Numbered from the stretch's first letter, positions 1-8,009 are shown. The stretch is DNA of 10,137 bases from Desulfuromonadales bacterium (GCA_015688915.1 JAATGX010000068.1:1-10137); one strand, 5' to 3'. Notes: generated by a model not told the origin, from the letters alone. Made by a program: numbers and translations.

Positions 1-2
1 AC

Positions 3-902
3 GAGATCGGCGAACTCAGCGAATGGTTCAATGCCTTTGCGGACAAGCTGCACGGCATCATAGTCCGCGTGGCCGCCACCGCCACCCACCTGGCGTCCTC
101 CGCCAGCGAGCTGCAATCAACCTCCAAGGCGATGTCCCAGAGTGTTGCGAATCTCTCCTCCCAGTCCACGTCCCTGGCCACCGCCGGAGAAGAGATGTCC
201 GCGACCTCTTCCGACATCGCCTCCAATTGCCACAGCGCGGCAAGCAACGCCAGCGGGGCATCGGGCAAGGCATCCGAGGGTGCCCAGGTGGTCGGCCAGT
301 CCATCACCGTCATGCATGCCATTGCCGAGCGGGTCAAGAGCGCCGCCGGCACGGTCGAGACGCTGGGCAACCGCTCGGACCAGATCGGCACCATTATCGG
401 CACCATCGAGGATATCGCCGACCAGACCAACCTGCTGGCGCTGAACGCGGCCATTGAAGCGGCCCGGGCCGGGGAGCAGGGCAGAGGTTTCGCCGTGGTG
501 GCCGACGAGGTTCGCGCCCTGGCGGAACGCACCACCCGCGCCACCAAGGAAATCGGCGAGATGATCAAGGCGATCCAGAAGGAAACCAGAGAAGCGGTGC
601 TCACCATGGAACAGAGCGTCATCCAGGTTGAACAGGGGAGCACCCATGCAGCCGCTTCCGGCACATCCTTACGGGAGATCCTCGATATCATCAACGACGT
701 GACCGAGCAAATCAGCCAGATCGCCACGGCGGCGGAGGAACAGACCGCCACGACCCGCGAGATCAGCCACAACGTGCTGAGCCTGAATGAGCTTACCCAC
801 CACAACAGCAGCGCCATCAATGAGACCTCGCTCGCCGCAACCGGCGTCGCGCAACAGGCCGAGGAACTGCAACGCCTGGTGAACCAGTTCAAGCTGACAT
901 GA
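3..902 (+). CDS. Methyl-accepting chemotaxis protein, C-terminal part (5' end outside window)
   Basis: This is the cytoplasmic signalling part of a chemoreceptor, which forms a long four-helix bundle and controls a CheA kinase through CheW. The frame is open from base 3, giving 299 residues with no start codon in the window. The first residues (EIGELSEWFNAFADKL) match the end of a HAMP domain, so a sensor domain and membrane anchors should lie upstream. The hairpin tip is unmistakable: IADQTNLLALNAAIEAARAG followed by GRGFAVVADEVRALAERT, the most conserved stretch of the family. Flanking helices are rich in Ala, Ser, Thr, Gln and Glu, as in methylation helices. The protein ends LVNQFKLT, so there is no C-terminal NWETF-type tether for CheR or CheB. 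What it senses cannot be told from this part. The next gene starts 103 bp downstream and no clear terminator lies between. Confidence 0.95.
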   Translation, partial: EIGELSEWFNAFADKLHGIIVRVAATATHLASSASELQSTSKAMSQSVANLSSQSTSLATAGEEMSATSSDIASNCHSAASNASGASGKASEGAQVVGQSITVMHAIAERVKSAAGTVETLGNRSDQIGTIIGTIEDIADQTNLLALNAAIEAARAGEQGRGFAVVADEVRALAERTTRATKEIGEMIKAIQKETREAVLTMEQSVIQVEQGSTHAAASGTSLREILDIINDVTEQISQIATAAEEQTATTREISHNVLSLNELTHHNSSAINETSLAATGVAQQAEELQRLVNQFKLT

Positions 903-1005
903 ACCGTATTCTGTAAAAAGATTACGGGAACGCGGATAACCTTTCGTCACCAGTGAGTTAACCCAGGGAAACGGTCCCATAATCCCACGCTACCGGGACA
1001 TCGCC

Positions 1006-1896
1006 ATGTCGCTGCGCAATCTCCGTATCCTGAGCGCCGTCGCCAGCAAAGGCAGCTTTGCGGCGGCGGCCGAACATCTCGGGCTGACCCAGTCCGCCAT
1101 AAGCCTTCAAATCAAGAAGATGGAAGAGGAATTCGGCGTGAGCCTGTTCGAACGAACGGGCCGCAGTCCCCGGCTCAATGCCAGCGGCAGGCTGGCCCTT
1201 GAGCGGGCCCGGGAGATACTTGCCCTCTACGACGGCATCAGGGATGAACTGAGCCCCCAAGGGAGCATCAGGGGCGTGCTGACCCTGGGGGTCGTACCCA
1301 CGGTCATCACCGGGCCGCTGCCCCCGGTGCTGGGGCGGTTGCGGCGACAGTACGGGGAGTTGCACGTCAGGCTCCAGTGCAGCCTGTCCGCCGAACTGGT
1401 CCGGCAGGTGGATGACGGGAACCTGGACGCCGCGTTGACCACGGAACCACCCTTTGCGGTCTCCCCGCTTTACGAGTGGCGGGCATATGATGGGGAACCG
1501 TTTTTCGTCGTAGCCCCCAAGGGCACCGAACGGGCCGGGACAGAGGCGCTGTTCAACCGGTTTCCCTTCGTCCGTTTCGATAAGACCGCTTGGGCCGGGG
1601 CACTGGTTGATGGGCACCTTCTTGCCAGCGGCATCCATCCGCAGGAGGTCATTGAACTGGACTCGCTCGAGGCCGCCCTCAGCCTGGTCGGGCAGGGTCT
1701 GGGGATAGCCGTGGTGCCGCTCAACAAGCGGCGCCTTACGGATGCCCGCAAACAGTTCACCCTGACGCCGTTCGGCTCGCCGCAGGTGATACGGCGTGTC
1801 GGCATGTACCGGAAGCGGCTCCATCCGCGCCATGCCCTGACGGAACTGATCTTCGACGAGTTGTGCCGGGAATGCGGATACATGAATAATACTTGA
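1006..1896 (+). CDS. LysR-type transcriptional regulator
   Basis: A 296-residue DNA-binding regulator of the normal length for the LysR family. Residues 1-60 form the winged helix-turn-helix: NLRILSAVASKGSFAAAAEHL followed by TQSAISLQIKKMEEEFG and LFERTGR are the classic signature. Residues from about 90 to the end form the periplasmic-binding-protein-like effector domain; LTLGVVPTVITGPLPPVL begins its first strand. Known family members bind a small molecule, often a carboxylate or aromatic acid, and switch the adjacent gene. The ATG at 1006 was chosen because the N-terminus then matches the family exactly; only a weak GGGA precedes it. The stop codon sits inside a perfect dyad (1886-1914) that resembles a LysR operator, 90 bp before a co-directional AEC permease gene. 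I infer that the permease is its target; the effector is unknown. Confidence 0.93.
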   Translation: MSLRNLRILSAVASKGSFAAAAEHLGLTQSAISLQIKKMEEEFGVSLFERTGRSPRLNASGRLALERAREILALYDGIRDELSPQGSIRGVLTLGVVPTVITGPLPPVLGRLRRQYGELHVRLQCSLSAELVRQVDDGNLDAALTTEPPFAVSPLYEWRAYDGEPFFVVAPKGTERAGTEALFNRFPFVRFDKTAWAGALVDGHLLASGIHPQEVIELDSLEAALSLVGQGLGIAVVPLNKRRLTDARKQFTLTPFGSPQVIRRVGMYRKRLHPRHALTELIFDELCRECGYMNNT

Positions 1897-1914
1897 CTAC
1901 CATACAAGTATTAT
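1886..1914 (+). promoter_or_regulatory. Perfect inverted repeat, likely LysR operator upstream of the AEC permease
   Basis: The arms ATAATACTTG (1886-1895) and CAAGTATTAT (1905-1914) are exact reverse complements around a 9-nt spacer. The dyad contains TTG-N9-CAA, which is the T-N11-A core of LysR-family binding sites, flanked by ATAC and GTAT. It overlaps the last codons and stop of the lysR gene and ends 71 bp before the permease start. A poor sigma-70 match (TTGACT at 1893-1898, then AATTAT at 1916-1921 with a 17-nt spacer) overlaps the dyad, so the site could govern access of polymerase. A weak intrinsic terminator is the alternative, since T-rich sequence follows, but the stem is AT-rich and no clean U-run is present. 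Confidence 0.6.
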
Positions 1915-1985
1915 CAATTATTATTTATTGTTTTCCTATGCTACCCTCATCTCAGTAGGTAATCTTCGAGAGGGGAGCTTCCTTC

Positions 1986-2909
1986 ATGATCATCATCAGC
2001 AATGCCCTCATCCCGGTCCTGGCGCTGATCCTGACCGGTTTCCTCATCCAGCGCACCAATTTCCTGGCACCGGCATTCTGGCCCTCGGCCGAGAAGCTGA
2101 CCTACTTCCTGCTCATGCCGGCCACCCTGATCCATAGTCTGGCCGGCAAACAGATCGGCGCCCTCCCCTGGCTGAAGATCCTGCTGACCGTCGAGGGGGC
2201 GATTCTGGCCAGTGCGCTGCTGGTGACGCTTTGGTGGCTCCCCAACCGGAGCCGCATGGACGGCCCCGCCTTTACCTCTCTCTTCCAGGGGGGGGTCCGC
2301 TTCAACACCTTTGTGGCGTTGGCCCTGGCGGAAAACCTGTTCGGCAGTGAGGGCCTGTTCCTGGCCGCCCTGGGAGCCGGTTTCATGATCATGCTGATCA
2401 ACGTGCTCTGTGTCTCGGTCTTCTCGGTGGCGGTGAACCATGGGGCGCGGATCGATCTGAAACGGCTGGGGAGCGATTTGCTGCGCAACCCGCTCATCAT
2501 CGGGTGTGTCATCGGGGTCGGGCTGAATGCCTCGGGCCTGAAATTACCCGTGGCGATCGACGGCGTGCTTGCCCTGGGGGGCAAGGCGGCCTTTCCGGTG
2601 GGGCTGATGGCGGTGGGCGCGGCCTACCGGGCCGGCAATCTGGCCCTGCACTGGCAGCCGCTCATGGTGAGTAGTTGCGTACAGTTCCTCTGCAAGCCAT
2701 TGATTGCCTGGTGGCTGGCGACGACGCTGGGGTTGTCCGGCATGGCCATGGGGGTTGCGGTGCTGCTGTTCAGCGTGCCCACCGCCCCCTCGGCCTACAT
2801 CCTGTCCCGGCAGATGGGGGGCGACCATGACAGCATGGCCTCGATCATCACCGTGCAGACCTGCCTCTCCTTCGTCACCCTGCCGCTCACCATCTGGCTC
2901 GTGACGTGA
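1986..2909 (+). CDS. AEC (auxin efflux carrier) family permease
   Basis: A 307-residue integral membrane protein, nearly all hydrophobic segments, with about ten predicted membrane helices. It belongs to the AEC family, whose bacterial members include MdcF-type malonate carriers and other organic-acid permeases. Family-like features are the N-terminal hydrophobic helix (residues 3-22), the GGVRFNTFVALALAENLFG segment at about 99-117 and the late SVPTAPSAYILSRQMGGD segment near 265-282. The start is supported by AGGGGAG (1971-1977) eight bases before the ATG. It follows lysR by 89 bp with an operator-like dyad between, so expression is probably controlled by that regulator. The substrate cannot be read from sequence; an organic acid is the family-based guess. 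A further 112 bp separate it from the radical SAM gene, so co-transcription is possible but not shown. Confidence 0.88.
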   Translation: MIIISNALIPVLALILTGFLIQRTNFLAPAFWPSAEKLTYFLLMPATLIHSLAGKQIGALPWLKILLTVEGAILASALLVTLWWLPNRSRMDGPAFTSLFQGGVRFNTFVALALAENLFGSEGLFLAALGAGFMIMLINVLCVSVFSVAVNHGARIDLKRLGSDLLRNPLIIGCVIGVGLNASGLKLPVAIDGVLALGGKAAFPVGLMAVGAAYRAGNLALHWQPLMVSSCVQFLCKPLIAWWLATTLGLSGMAMGVAVLLFSVPTAPSAYILSRQMGGDHDSMASIITVQTCLSFVTLPLTIWLVT

Positions 2910-3021
2910 GTAAACAGTCCCACCCACCCATTGCAAGTGGCGCTGGGCAGCAAAGTCACCACCTCCGGTCATGGGGGTGAATCTTCTTGATCGGGCACCC
3001 TACATCCAGCATACTGCGGGC

Positions 3022-4536
3022 ATGCTGCTCATCTTTCCCCCAATCGCCAAGGCGTGCGAACCGCCGGCCGGCATTGCCCGGCTCGCGGCCTGCCTGCACG
3101 GGCACGCAATCCCCTGCCGCGTGCTGGATGCCAACCTGGAAGCCCAGCTCTGGCTCCTGGGGCAGCCATGCGTTGCGGCCGATACCTGGAGCCGCCGGGC
3201 GGGCAGGAACCTGCCCGCCAATCTCGCCAACCTGCGGGACCGGCGTACGTACCGGTCCCCGGACCGCTACAACCGGGCGGTCAGGGACGTAAACCGCGTC
3301 CTGGCCGTCGCCGGCAGGGACAGCGGTGCCGCCGTGGGACTGGCCGACTATCAGCACCAGCAGTTGTCCCCCCTGCGTAGCAGCGACCTCCTGTATGCGG
3401 CGGAACATCCCGAAGGAAATCCTTTCTACCCCTGGTTCAGCAAACGTCTCCCCACGTGCCTCGACAACGTGGCCATGGTCGGGTTTTCCCTGAACTACCT
3501 GAGCCAGGCATTGTGCAGCTTCGCCATGATCGGCTACATCAGGAAACGGTTTCCCACTGTCACCATCGTGCTCGGCGGCGGGCTGGTAACCTCGTGGATG
3601 AGCCGTCCCGGCTGGCTGAACCCCTTTAACGGGCTGGTGGATCACCTGGTGGCGGGACCGGGCGAGGGCTTCCTGCTCGCTTTGGCCGGCGTGGAGGGTG
3701 CTCAGCGGCATGTCAGGCCCGATTATTCCCGCCTGCCGCTGGCCGATTACCTCTCGCCCGGCCTCATCCTCCCCTACAGCACTGCCGGCGGCTGTTACTG
3801 GAACCGCTGTTCCTTCTGTCCCGAGCGTGCCGAAGGGAACCGCTACAGCCCGATTCCGGTAGGGCAGGCCATGGCCGACCTGCACGCCCTGGTGGCGGAG
3901 ACACGCCCCGCGCTGCTGCACCTGCTGGACAACGCCGTCAGTCCGGCCTTTCTGGACGGCCTGGCGGCAGATCCTCCCGGCGTCCCCTGGTACGGCTTCG
4001 CCCGGATCGGCCCGGAGTTGGCGGACCCGGATTTTTGCCGGGCTCTCAGGCGTTCCGGGTGCGTGATGCTCAAGCTCGGACTGGAATCGGGCGATCAAGG
4101 GGTGCTGGACCGGCTGGGGAAAGGGATCGACGTGGCTACGGCGTCGCGGGTGTTGTCGAACCTCAAACAGGCGGGGATCGGCGTCTATCTGTATCTGTTG
4201 TTCGGCACACCGGCGGAGACGGAGGCCGAGGCCCGGAGGACCCTGGAGTTTGTCGTCCGCCACCACGAGGCGATCGGTTTCCTGAACCTGGCTGTCTTCA
4301 ACATGCCGGTCAACGCCGAAGAGGCCGCTGCCCACGCGACCGAACCGTTTTACGAGGGGGATCTTTCCCTGTACACCGGTTTCCGCCATCCCCGTGGGTG
4401 GGGGCGCAAGGAGGTGCGACGCTTCATGTCCCATGAGTTCACGCGGAACCCGGCGGTAGCGGCGATCCTGAAGAACGATCCCCCGCTCTTCACCTCGAAC
4501 CACGCCCCGTTCTTTGTCGATACGCGCTCTGTTTGA
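3022..4536 (+). CDS. B12-binding-domain radical SAM protein
   Basis: A 504-residue cytosolic enzyme from the chosen ATG. The first ~220 residues look like a cobalamin-binding Rossmann domain: MLLIFPPIAKACEPPAG opens strand 1, and VGFSLNYLSQALCSF with LGGGLVTSW near 153-192 are typical of the later strands. The radical SAM barrel follows, with the cluster motif GGCYWNRCSFCPE, cysteines at about 258, 263 and 266. The spacing is CX4CX2C rather than the usual CX3CX2C. LKLGLESGDQGVLDRLGKG and FGTPAETEAEA fit the SAM-binding part. Radical SAM enzymes of this architecture make methylations, cyclisations or rearrangements; the substrate here is not recognisable. An upstream in-frame ATG at 2971 would add 17 residues, but the added part does not resemble the family and neither start has a good ribosome site. 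It is convergent with the minus-strand operon and has no obvious partner gene. Confidence 0.88.
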   Translation: MLLIFPPIAKACEPPAGIARLAACLHGHAIPCRVLDANLEAQLWLLGQPCVAADTWSRRAGRNLPANLANLRDRRTYRSPDRYNRAVRDVNRVLAVAGRDSGAAVGLADYQHQQLSPLRSSDLLYAAEHPEGNPFYPWFSKRLPTCLDNVAMVGFSLNYLSQALCSFAMIGYIRKRFPTVTIVLGGGLVTSWMSRPGWLNPFNGLVDHLVAGPGEGFLLALAGVEGAQRHVRPDYSRLPLADYLSPGLILPYSTAGGCYWNRCSFCPERAEGNRYSPIPVGQAMADLHALVAETRPALLHLLDNAVSPAFLDGLAADPPGVPWYGFARIGPELADPDFCRALRRSGCVMLKLGLESGDQGVLDRLGKGIDVATASRVLSNLKQAGIGVYLYLLFGTPAETEAEARRTLEFVVRHHEAIGFLNLAVFNMPVNAEEAAAHATEPFYEGDLSLYTGFRHPRGWGRKEVRRFMSHEFTRNPAVAAILKNDPPLFTSNHAPFFVDTRSV

Positions 4537-4639
4537 CGGATTGCAGGACTCTGTGATGCGGTATTTCATGCAATTCCTGGTATGTTGAATTCGGTGACTT
4601 TGAGATGTCGCGTCGTCGCGTGAACCTGTTTTGCGGGGG

Positions 4640-4957
4640 TTATTCAGGCTTCCTGCGGTTACGGTTTTCCTTGCGGGTAAATCTGGGGGCGGCCGGGCGA
4701 TAACCGCAATCGCGGGGGAGCCAGGGGAGGGTATCCACCAACTCCGGCGTCAGCTTCATGCACAGCGGATTGATCTCGAAGCGGCGGTCGAAGATCTTGC
4801 AGCGGCGGGTCACTATGTCCAGATAGCGGCAGGAGTCTCCGGTGTAGATGATCCTGCCCCGGCCATCCTCCAGCTTGTCGAGACAGCAGCGCCCGCATTG
4901 CTTGCAGAGGCCGTCCCATTGGGCGGTATCCATGGCGGTATCGCTCACGGCCGGCAC
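4640..4957 (-). CDS. YcgN-like cysteine-cluster protein, short form
   Basis: A 105-residue cytosolic protein with eight cysteines. WDGLCKQCGRCCLDKLED near residues 14-31 gives the CX2CX2CC cluster, followed by CRYLD, RRCKIFDRRFE, CMKLTPE and LPWLPRDCGYR, which match the order of conserved blocks in the YcgN/UPF0260 family. Such cysteine clusters are thought to bind zinc or iron; the cellular role is not established. E. coli YcgN is longer, so this copy lacks the usual C-terminal third and ends in a basic tail (RKENRNRRKPE). The longest frame begins with GTG at 4957, 12 bp after the transporter stop; GTG at 4948 and ATG at 4933 are alternatives and none has a clear ribosome site, which fits translation coupled to the upstream gene. 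It is the last gene of the cNMP/AI-2E operon. Confidence 0.82.
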   Translation of the reverse strand: MPAVSDTAMDTAQWDGLCKQCGRCCLDKLEDGRGRIIYTGDSCRYLDIVTRRCKIFDRRFEINPLCMKLTPELVDTLPWLPRDCGYRPAAPRFTRKENRNRRKPE

Positions 4958-4969
4958 CGGCGCTTGCTG

Positions 4970-6010
4970 TCAGTCAAAGCGGTATCTCCGGTAGGTATCG
5001 ATGCTCTCCTCGAACACAACCTTGACGAATCCCACAAACGGCACAACCAGCAGCATGCCGAGAATGCCGAAGATATGGCCCCCCACCAGGATCGCCAGCG
5101 CAATGACCATGGGGTGCAGATCCACGTGTTTCCCGATGGCGAGCGGCTGAATCGCGATATCGTCCACCAGCTTGAGGATGGCGAATGCCAGCAGCACATA
5201 GACGCCGCGGATGACGTCCCCCTGTTCCAGGACCACGGCGACCAGGGCCGCCGAGGCGCCGGCCAGCGGCCCGACAAAGGGAATGAGATTGGCCAGGCCG
5301 GAGAAGATGCCGATGAAGACGAAATACGGCACATTCAGCGCCCAGAGGGCGGCCGTGGCCAGCAGACCGAAGACCAGGGCGTCGATGAACTGCCCCCGCA
5401 GGTAGTTGCCGAGCTGGATGTCCATCTTGTACATCAGGTCCAGGGTGAATTCAAAATAACGGTTCGGCACCAAGCTGATAAAATATTTCTTGAACAGCCG
5501 GGCATCCTTCAGGATGAAAAACATGACGAACGGGGTCATGACCAGGCCGATCAGCAGGGAGGGGGAATCGTTGATGATGAAGTTCGGTATCTTGAGCACC
5601 AGGTTGGTCTTGAACTTGCCGAACTCCTCGGTCAGATTGATGGCTCCCAGACCCAGTGACTGGCAGATATCACGGAGTTGGCCTTCGATCCTGGCCAGCA
5701 CCCGGGAAGCCGGCGTCACCCCTGCCCCGGCCTGGAGCGCCTTGAACTGAACGATCGCGATGGGGATGACGGTATACCAGAAGACAATGACGACGAGGGC
5801 AATCAGGAACATGATGAGCGCCGTGGCAGCGGTGCGCGACAGGCCCCGCTCTTCAATGGCCGTTACCATGGGATCGAGAAGGTATGCCAGGAGTCCGGCA
5901 ATGATCACGATCTCGGCGACGTGTCCCACGTAGAGAATGACCAGCGCCAGGAAAACGGCGGCAAAGAGGGCCGAGAGATGGATCGCGTTGCGTGTCTGTC
6001 CGGCCAGCAT
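4970..6010 (-). CDS. AI-2E family transporter (TqsA/PerM/YdiK-type)
   Basis: A 346-residue inner-membrane protein of normal family length. Hydrophobic helices are seen at about 9-28, 31-48, 62-85, 150-170, 210-235, 240-265, 270-295 and 300-330, with the typical soluble linker between the third and fourth. The segment GLANLIPFVGPLAGA near 236-250 and the closing LVVPFVGFVKVV are family hallmarks. Characterised members include TqsA, which exports AI-2, and others linked to sodium/proton exchange, so the name does not fix the substrate. AAGGG lies about six bases before the ATG. It starts 7 bp after the cNMP-binding gene and is followed 12 bp later by the YcgN-like gene, so the three are almost certainly one transcript. 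No AI-2 synthase or receptor gene is nearby, so quorum sensing should not be assumed. Confidence 0.9.
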   Translation of the reverse strand: MLAGQTRNAIHLSALFAAVFLALVILYVGHVAEIVIIAGLLAYLLDPMVTAIEERGLSRTAATALIMFLIALVVIVFWYTVIPIAIVQFKALQAGAGVTPASRVLARIEGQLRDICQSLGLGAINLTEEFGKFKTNLVLKIPNFIINDSPSLLIGLVMTPFVMFFILKDARLFKKYFISLVPNRYFEFTLDLMYKMDIQLGNYLRGQFIDALVFGLLATAALWALNVPYFVFIGIFSGLANLIPFVGPLAGASAALVAVVLEQGDVIRGVYVLLAFAILKLVDDIAIQPLAIGKHVDLHPMVIALAILVGGHIFGILGMLLVVPFVGFVKVVFEESIDTYRRYRFD

Positions 6011-6017
6011 TCCGCCC

Positions 6018-6557
6018 TTACCTCTCTTCGCTCGCAGCCGCCTCTTTGAAGGACGCGAGTTCCATGGACAGCGCCTGGATCCGTTCGTTTGCCTGACGGA
6101 GGCGCTGACCGGCGAATCTCGCCACCCGCAGCACGATCTTCACCCCCAGGCGGGAGTCCCGGCTGATGAGATCGAACAGGTCGGGTTGAAAGAAACCGAA
6201 CACACTGCAATCCGTTTTTGCCATCGCGGTGGCCGAACGGGGCGATTCATCCAGAAGCGCCACCTCGCCGAAAAAATCCCCATCCTTCAATTCGAACAGT
6301 TCATGGTTTTCCGGTTCACGGGTGATGGCCACCGTGCCCTGCTGCACGATATACATCCCCATGCCCCGCTCCCCCTGACGAAAAATCATCTCGCCCCGAC
6401 TGTAATGGCGCCGGTGAAGGATCCGCTCCACAGCGGCGAGCTCTCGCCTTCTCAGGTCCTCGAACAGCGGGACACGCGCAAGGAGGTCAATAGTGGAAAC
6501 ATCGCCCGGTTTGTGATTGGATTTGTAGCCGAAAAGGCGGGCCCAGGCTGTTGTCAT
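6018..6557 (-). CDS. Cyclic-nucleotide-binding domain protein without DNA-binding domain
   Basis: A 179-residue cytosolic protein. After a short N-terminal segment, one cNMP-binding beta-roll spans roughly residues 25-145: LLARVPLFEDL opens it, IFRQGERGMGMYIVQQGTV gives the Gly-rich turns, and FGEVALLDESPRSATA is the phosphate-binding cassette with the usual Glu and Arg. Helices rich in Arg, Gln and Glu end the protein; there is no helix-turn-helix, so it is not a CRP/FNR-type regulator. It may sense cAMP, cGMP or another ligand and act on a partner. The transporter gene begins 7 bp downstream, making that membrane protein the most obvious partner (inference). ATG 6557 was preferred over a TTG at 6623 because AGGA lies nine bases upstream and the longer version adds 22 unconvincing residues. 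Confidence 0.87.
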   Translation of the reverse strand: MTTAWARLFGYKSNHKPGDVSTIDLLARVPLFEDLRRRELAAVERILHRRHYSRGEMIFRQGERGMGMYIVQQGTVAITREPENHELFELKDGDFFGEVALLDESPRSATAMAKTDCSVFGFFQPDLFDLISRDSRLGVKIVLRVARFAGQRLRQANERIQALSMELASFKEAAASEER

Positions 6558-6559
6558 CG

Positions 6560-6571
6560 CAGGACGTCCTG
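6560..6571. repeat. 12-bp perfect palindrome over the ribosome site of the cNMP gene
   Basis: CAGGACGTCCTG is a perfect palindrome directly upstream of the ATG at 6557 and contains the only AGGA ribosome-site candidate. It could be a protein-binding site, or in RNA the AGGA could pair with TCCT and hinder initiation. It may equally be chance. Confidence 0.35.
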
Positions 6572-6632
6572 TAACAATGGATTGTGGGCAGCCCGTAAAA
6601 ATCCCATGGCCGCCCCAGCGCAAAACACGCCC

Positions 6633-6660
6633 ACTATATCCCGGCAGGTCAAAAAATCAA
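6633..6660 (-). promoter_or_regulatory. Candidate sigma-70 promoter for the cNMP/AI-2E/YcgN operon
   Basis: Read on the minus strand, TTGATT (6660-6655) and TATAGT (6638-6633) are separated by 16 nt; the -10 matches five of six consensus bases and the -35 four. Transcription would start near 6626, about 70 nt before the preferred ATG at 6557. It lies in the 147-bp gap after the kinase stop codon, suggesting the operon is transcribed independently of the kinase. Confidence 0.42.
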
Positions 6661-6704
6661 CGCAATTCAGCGGAGTAAGATTCTGCGTGGTCCATCGGCA
6701 CGCC

Positions 6705-8009
6705 TCAGACCTCTATCCTGAATTCGGCGCCCTCGGCCATGTTCCGCACGGAAAGCGTGCCGTTCATGTTCTTTTCTATGATGGTCTTGGACATGAACAG
6801 ACCGACCCCGGTCCCCTTTTGCGGCCCCTTGGTGGTAAAATACGGGTCGAAGACCCTGGTCATGACGCCCTCGGGAATGCCGCCGGCGTTGTCCGCAATG
6901 GTCACCACCGCCCTGCCGTCCTCCGTGAATACCCTGATCACGACCTTCGGGCTGCCCACCTTCCGCTCCAGCAACGCATCCCGTGAATTCATAAGGATAT
7001 TGATGAGCACCTGGGAGTATTCGTTCCGATAGCCATGAATGGCGGGGGTATCCGCCGCATCCACGTCAATCCGGATATTCTGGCCGGCGAAGCTCGCGTC
7101 GATGAGCGAAAGGGAACTGGTCAGCGCCTCATTGGCCGTGAAGGTTTCCTTTTCCTTGTCGGGGCTGAAGAAGTTCCGGAAATCGTCGATGGTCTGCGAC
7201 ATATGATTGATGACCTTCATGGCCTCGGCGGTACTGGAGGCAAGGAACTCCTTGGTGAACGTGCCCATATCGTGAAACAACTGCACCCGCTGGATGGTAA
7301 GCGCCAGGACGTTCAACGGCTGCCGCCATTGGTGGGCGATGTTGCCGATCATCTCGCCCATGGCCGCCTGGCGCCCCTGCTGCATCATGATGCGGTCCTT
7401 TTCGCGGATCTTCCGCTCCACCTCTTTGCGTTCGGAGATATCGAACATTGTCGATCTGCTCACGAGATAGCTCCCGTCATCGTCACGGATGGCCGTGGCG
7501 TTCAGGATAACCGGCAGCAGGGAACCGTCCTTGCGGACCATCTCCTGTTCGATATCCGTTACCTGGCCGTCCCGCTTGAGATTCGGGAAGGTCTCCTCGA
7601 ATATCCGCCTGCCATTGTCGGTCAGGAGATCGACAAACTTCAGCTTTCCGATGACTTCGTCCCGGGTGTACCCCAACCAGGTGAGTTCGGTGTTGTTGAT
7701 GCGGACAAAAACACCGTCCTTGTCCAGCGAGTGGTAGCCGCAGGGCGCATTGTTATAGAGGTCGCTCAATTCCCCGGCTGTTTTCGACAGCCGCGTTTCG
7801 GCCAGTTGCCGCTCTATGATCTCCTCCTGCAGCACATTGACCGTATTGGTAAGTTCGGCAGTCCGCTCGGCCACACGCCGTTCCAGTTGTTCGTTGATCT
7901 CCTGCAGTTCGTTCCGCGCCTGGACCAGCTCGGATGCTTCGACCTGGGTGGGGCCGTCCTCGACCACAAAGGGCTTCACGCCATTTTCCATCACCTTAGA
8001 CGAGGACAT
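6705..8009 (-). CDS. PAS-domain sensor histidine kinase, cytosolic
   Basis: A 434-residue kinase with no membrane segment. Order: a Glu/Arg/Leu-rich coiled coil (about 25-80), a PAS domain (about 83-195, with NNAPCGYHSLDKDG and LTWLGYTRDEVIGK), a short linker helix, the dimerisation helix with phospho-acceptor His near residue 226 in GNIAHQWRQPLN, and a C-terminal ATPase domain. The latter has its N box (LINILMNSRDAL), G1 (DNAGGIP), F box (VFDPYFTT) and G2 (GTGVGLFMSK). All residues needed for autophosphorylation appear intact. There is no receiver domain and no response regulator in the window, so it is an orphan kinase here. ATG 8009 is preceded by GGAGGGG at the right distance; a TTG at 8030 is less likely. 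Its start overlaps the end of the FliG-like gene by 14 bp, so the two are translationally coupled. Confidence 0.92.
   Translation of the reverse strand: MSSSKVMENGVKPFVVEDGPTQVEASELVQARNELQEINEQLERRVAERTAELTNTVNVLQEEIIERQLAETRLSKTAGELSDLYNNAPCGYHSLDKDGVFVRINNTELTWLGYTRDEVIGKLKFVDLLTDNGRRIFEETFPNLKRDGQVTDIEQEMVRKDGSLLPVILNATAIRDDDGSYLVSRSTMFDISERKEVERKIREKDRIMMQQGRQAAMGEMIGNIAHQWRQPLNVLALTIQRVQLFHDMGTFTKEFLASSTAEAMKVINHMSQTIDDFRNFFSPDKEKETFTANEALTSSLSLIDASFAGQNIRIDVDAADTPAIHGYRNEYSQVLINILMNSRDALLERKVGSPKVVIRVFTEDGRAVVTIADNAGGIPEGVMTRVFDPYFTTKGPQKGTGVGLFMSKTIIEKNMNGTLSVRNMAEGAEFRIEV

Noticed and set aside
958..1833. 291-codon minus-strand frame opposite the LysR gene
   Set aside because: The LysR helix-turn-helix on the plus strand is unmistakable; the minus product is compositionally odd and has no recognisable domain.
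2956..4569. Very long open frame (537 codons) on the minus strand opposite the radical SAM gene
   Set aside because: The plus strand encodes a clear two-domain enzyme with its cluster cysteines. The minus frame gives a low-complexity, Gly/Arg/Gln-rich product with no family features, as expected opposite GC-rich codons.
4541..4578. Hairpin ATTGCA/TGCAAT after the radical SAM gene considered as a terminator
   Set aside because: The stem is short with a long loop, a competing CAGGA/TCCTG pairing exists, and no U-run follows on either strand.
4970..6010. Quorum-sensing interpretation of the AI-2E transporter
   Set aside because: The family name covers many substrates; no AI-2 synthase, receptor or processing gene is present in the window.
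6643..6690. Possible terminator after the kinase gene: imperfect CGCA/TGCG stem followed by a T-run on the minus strand
   Set aside because: Only four paired bases at the base plus bulges. The T-run overlaps the promoter candidate, so the stem is too weak to call.
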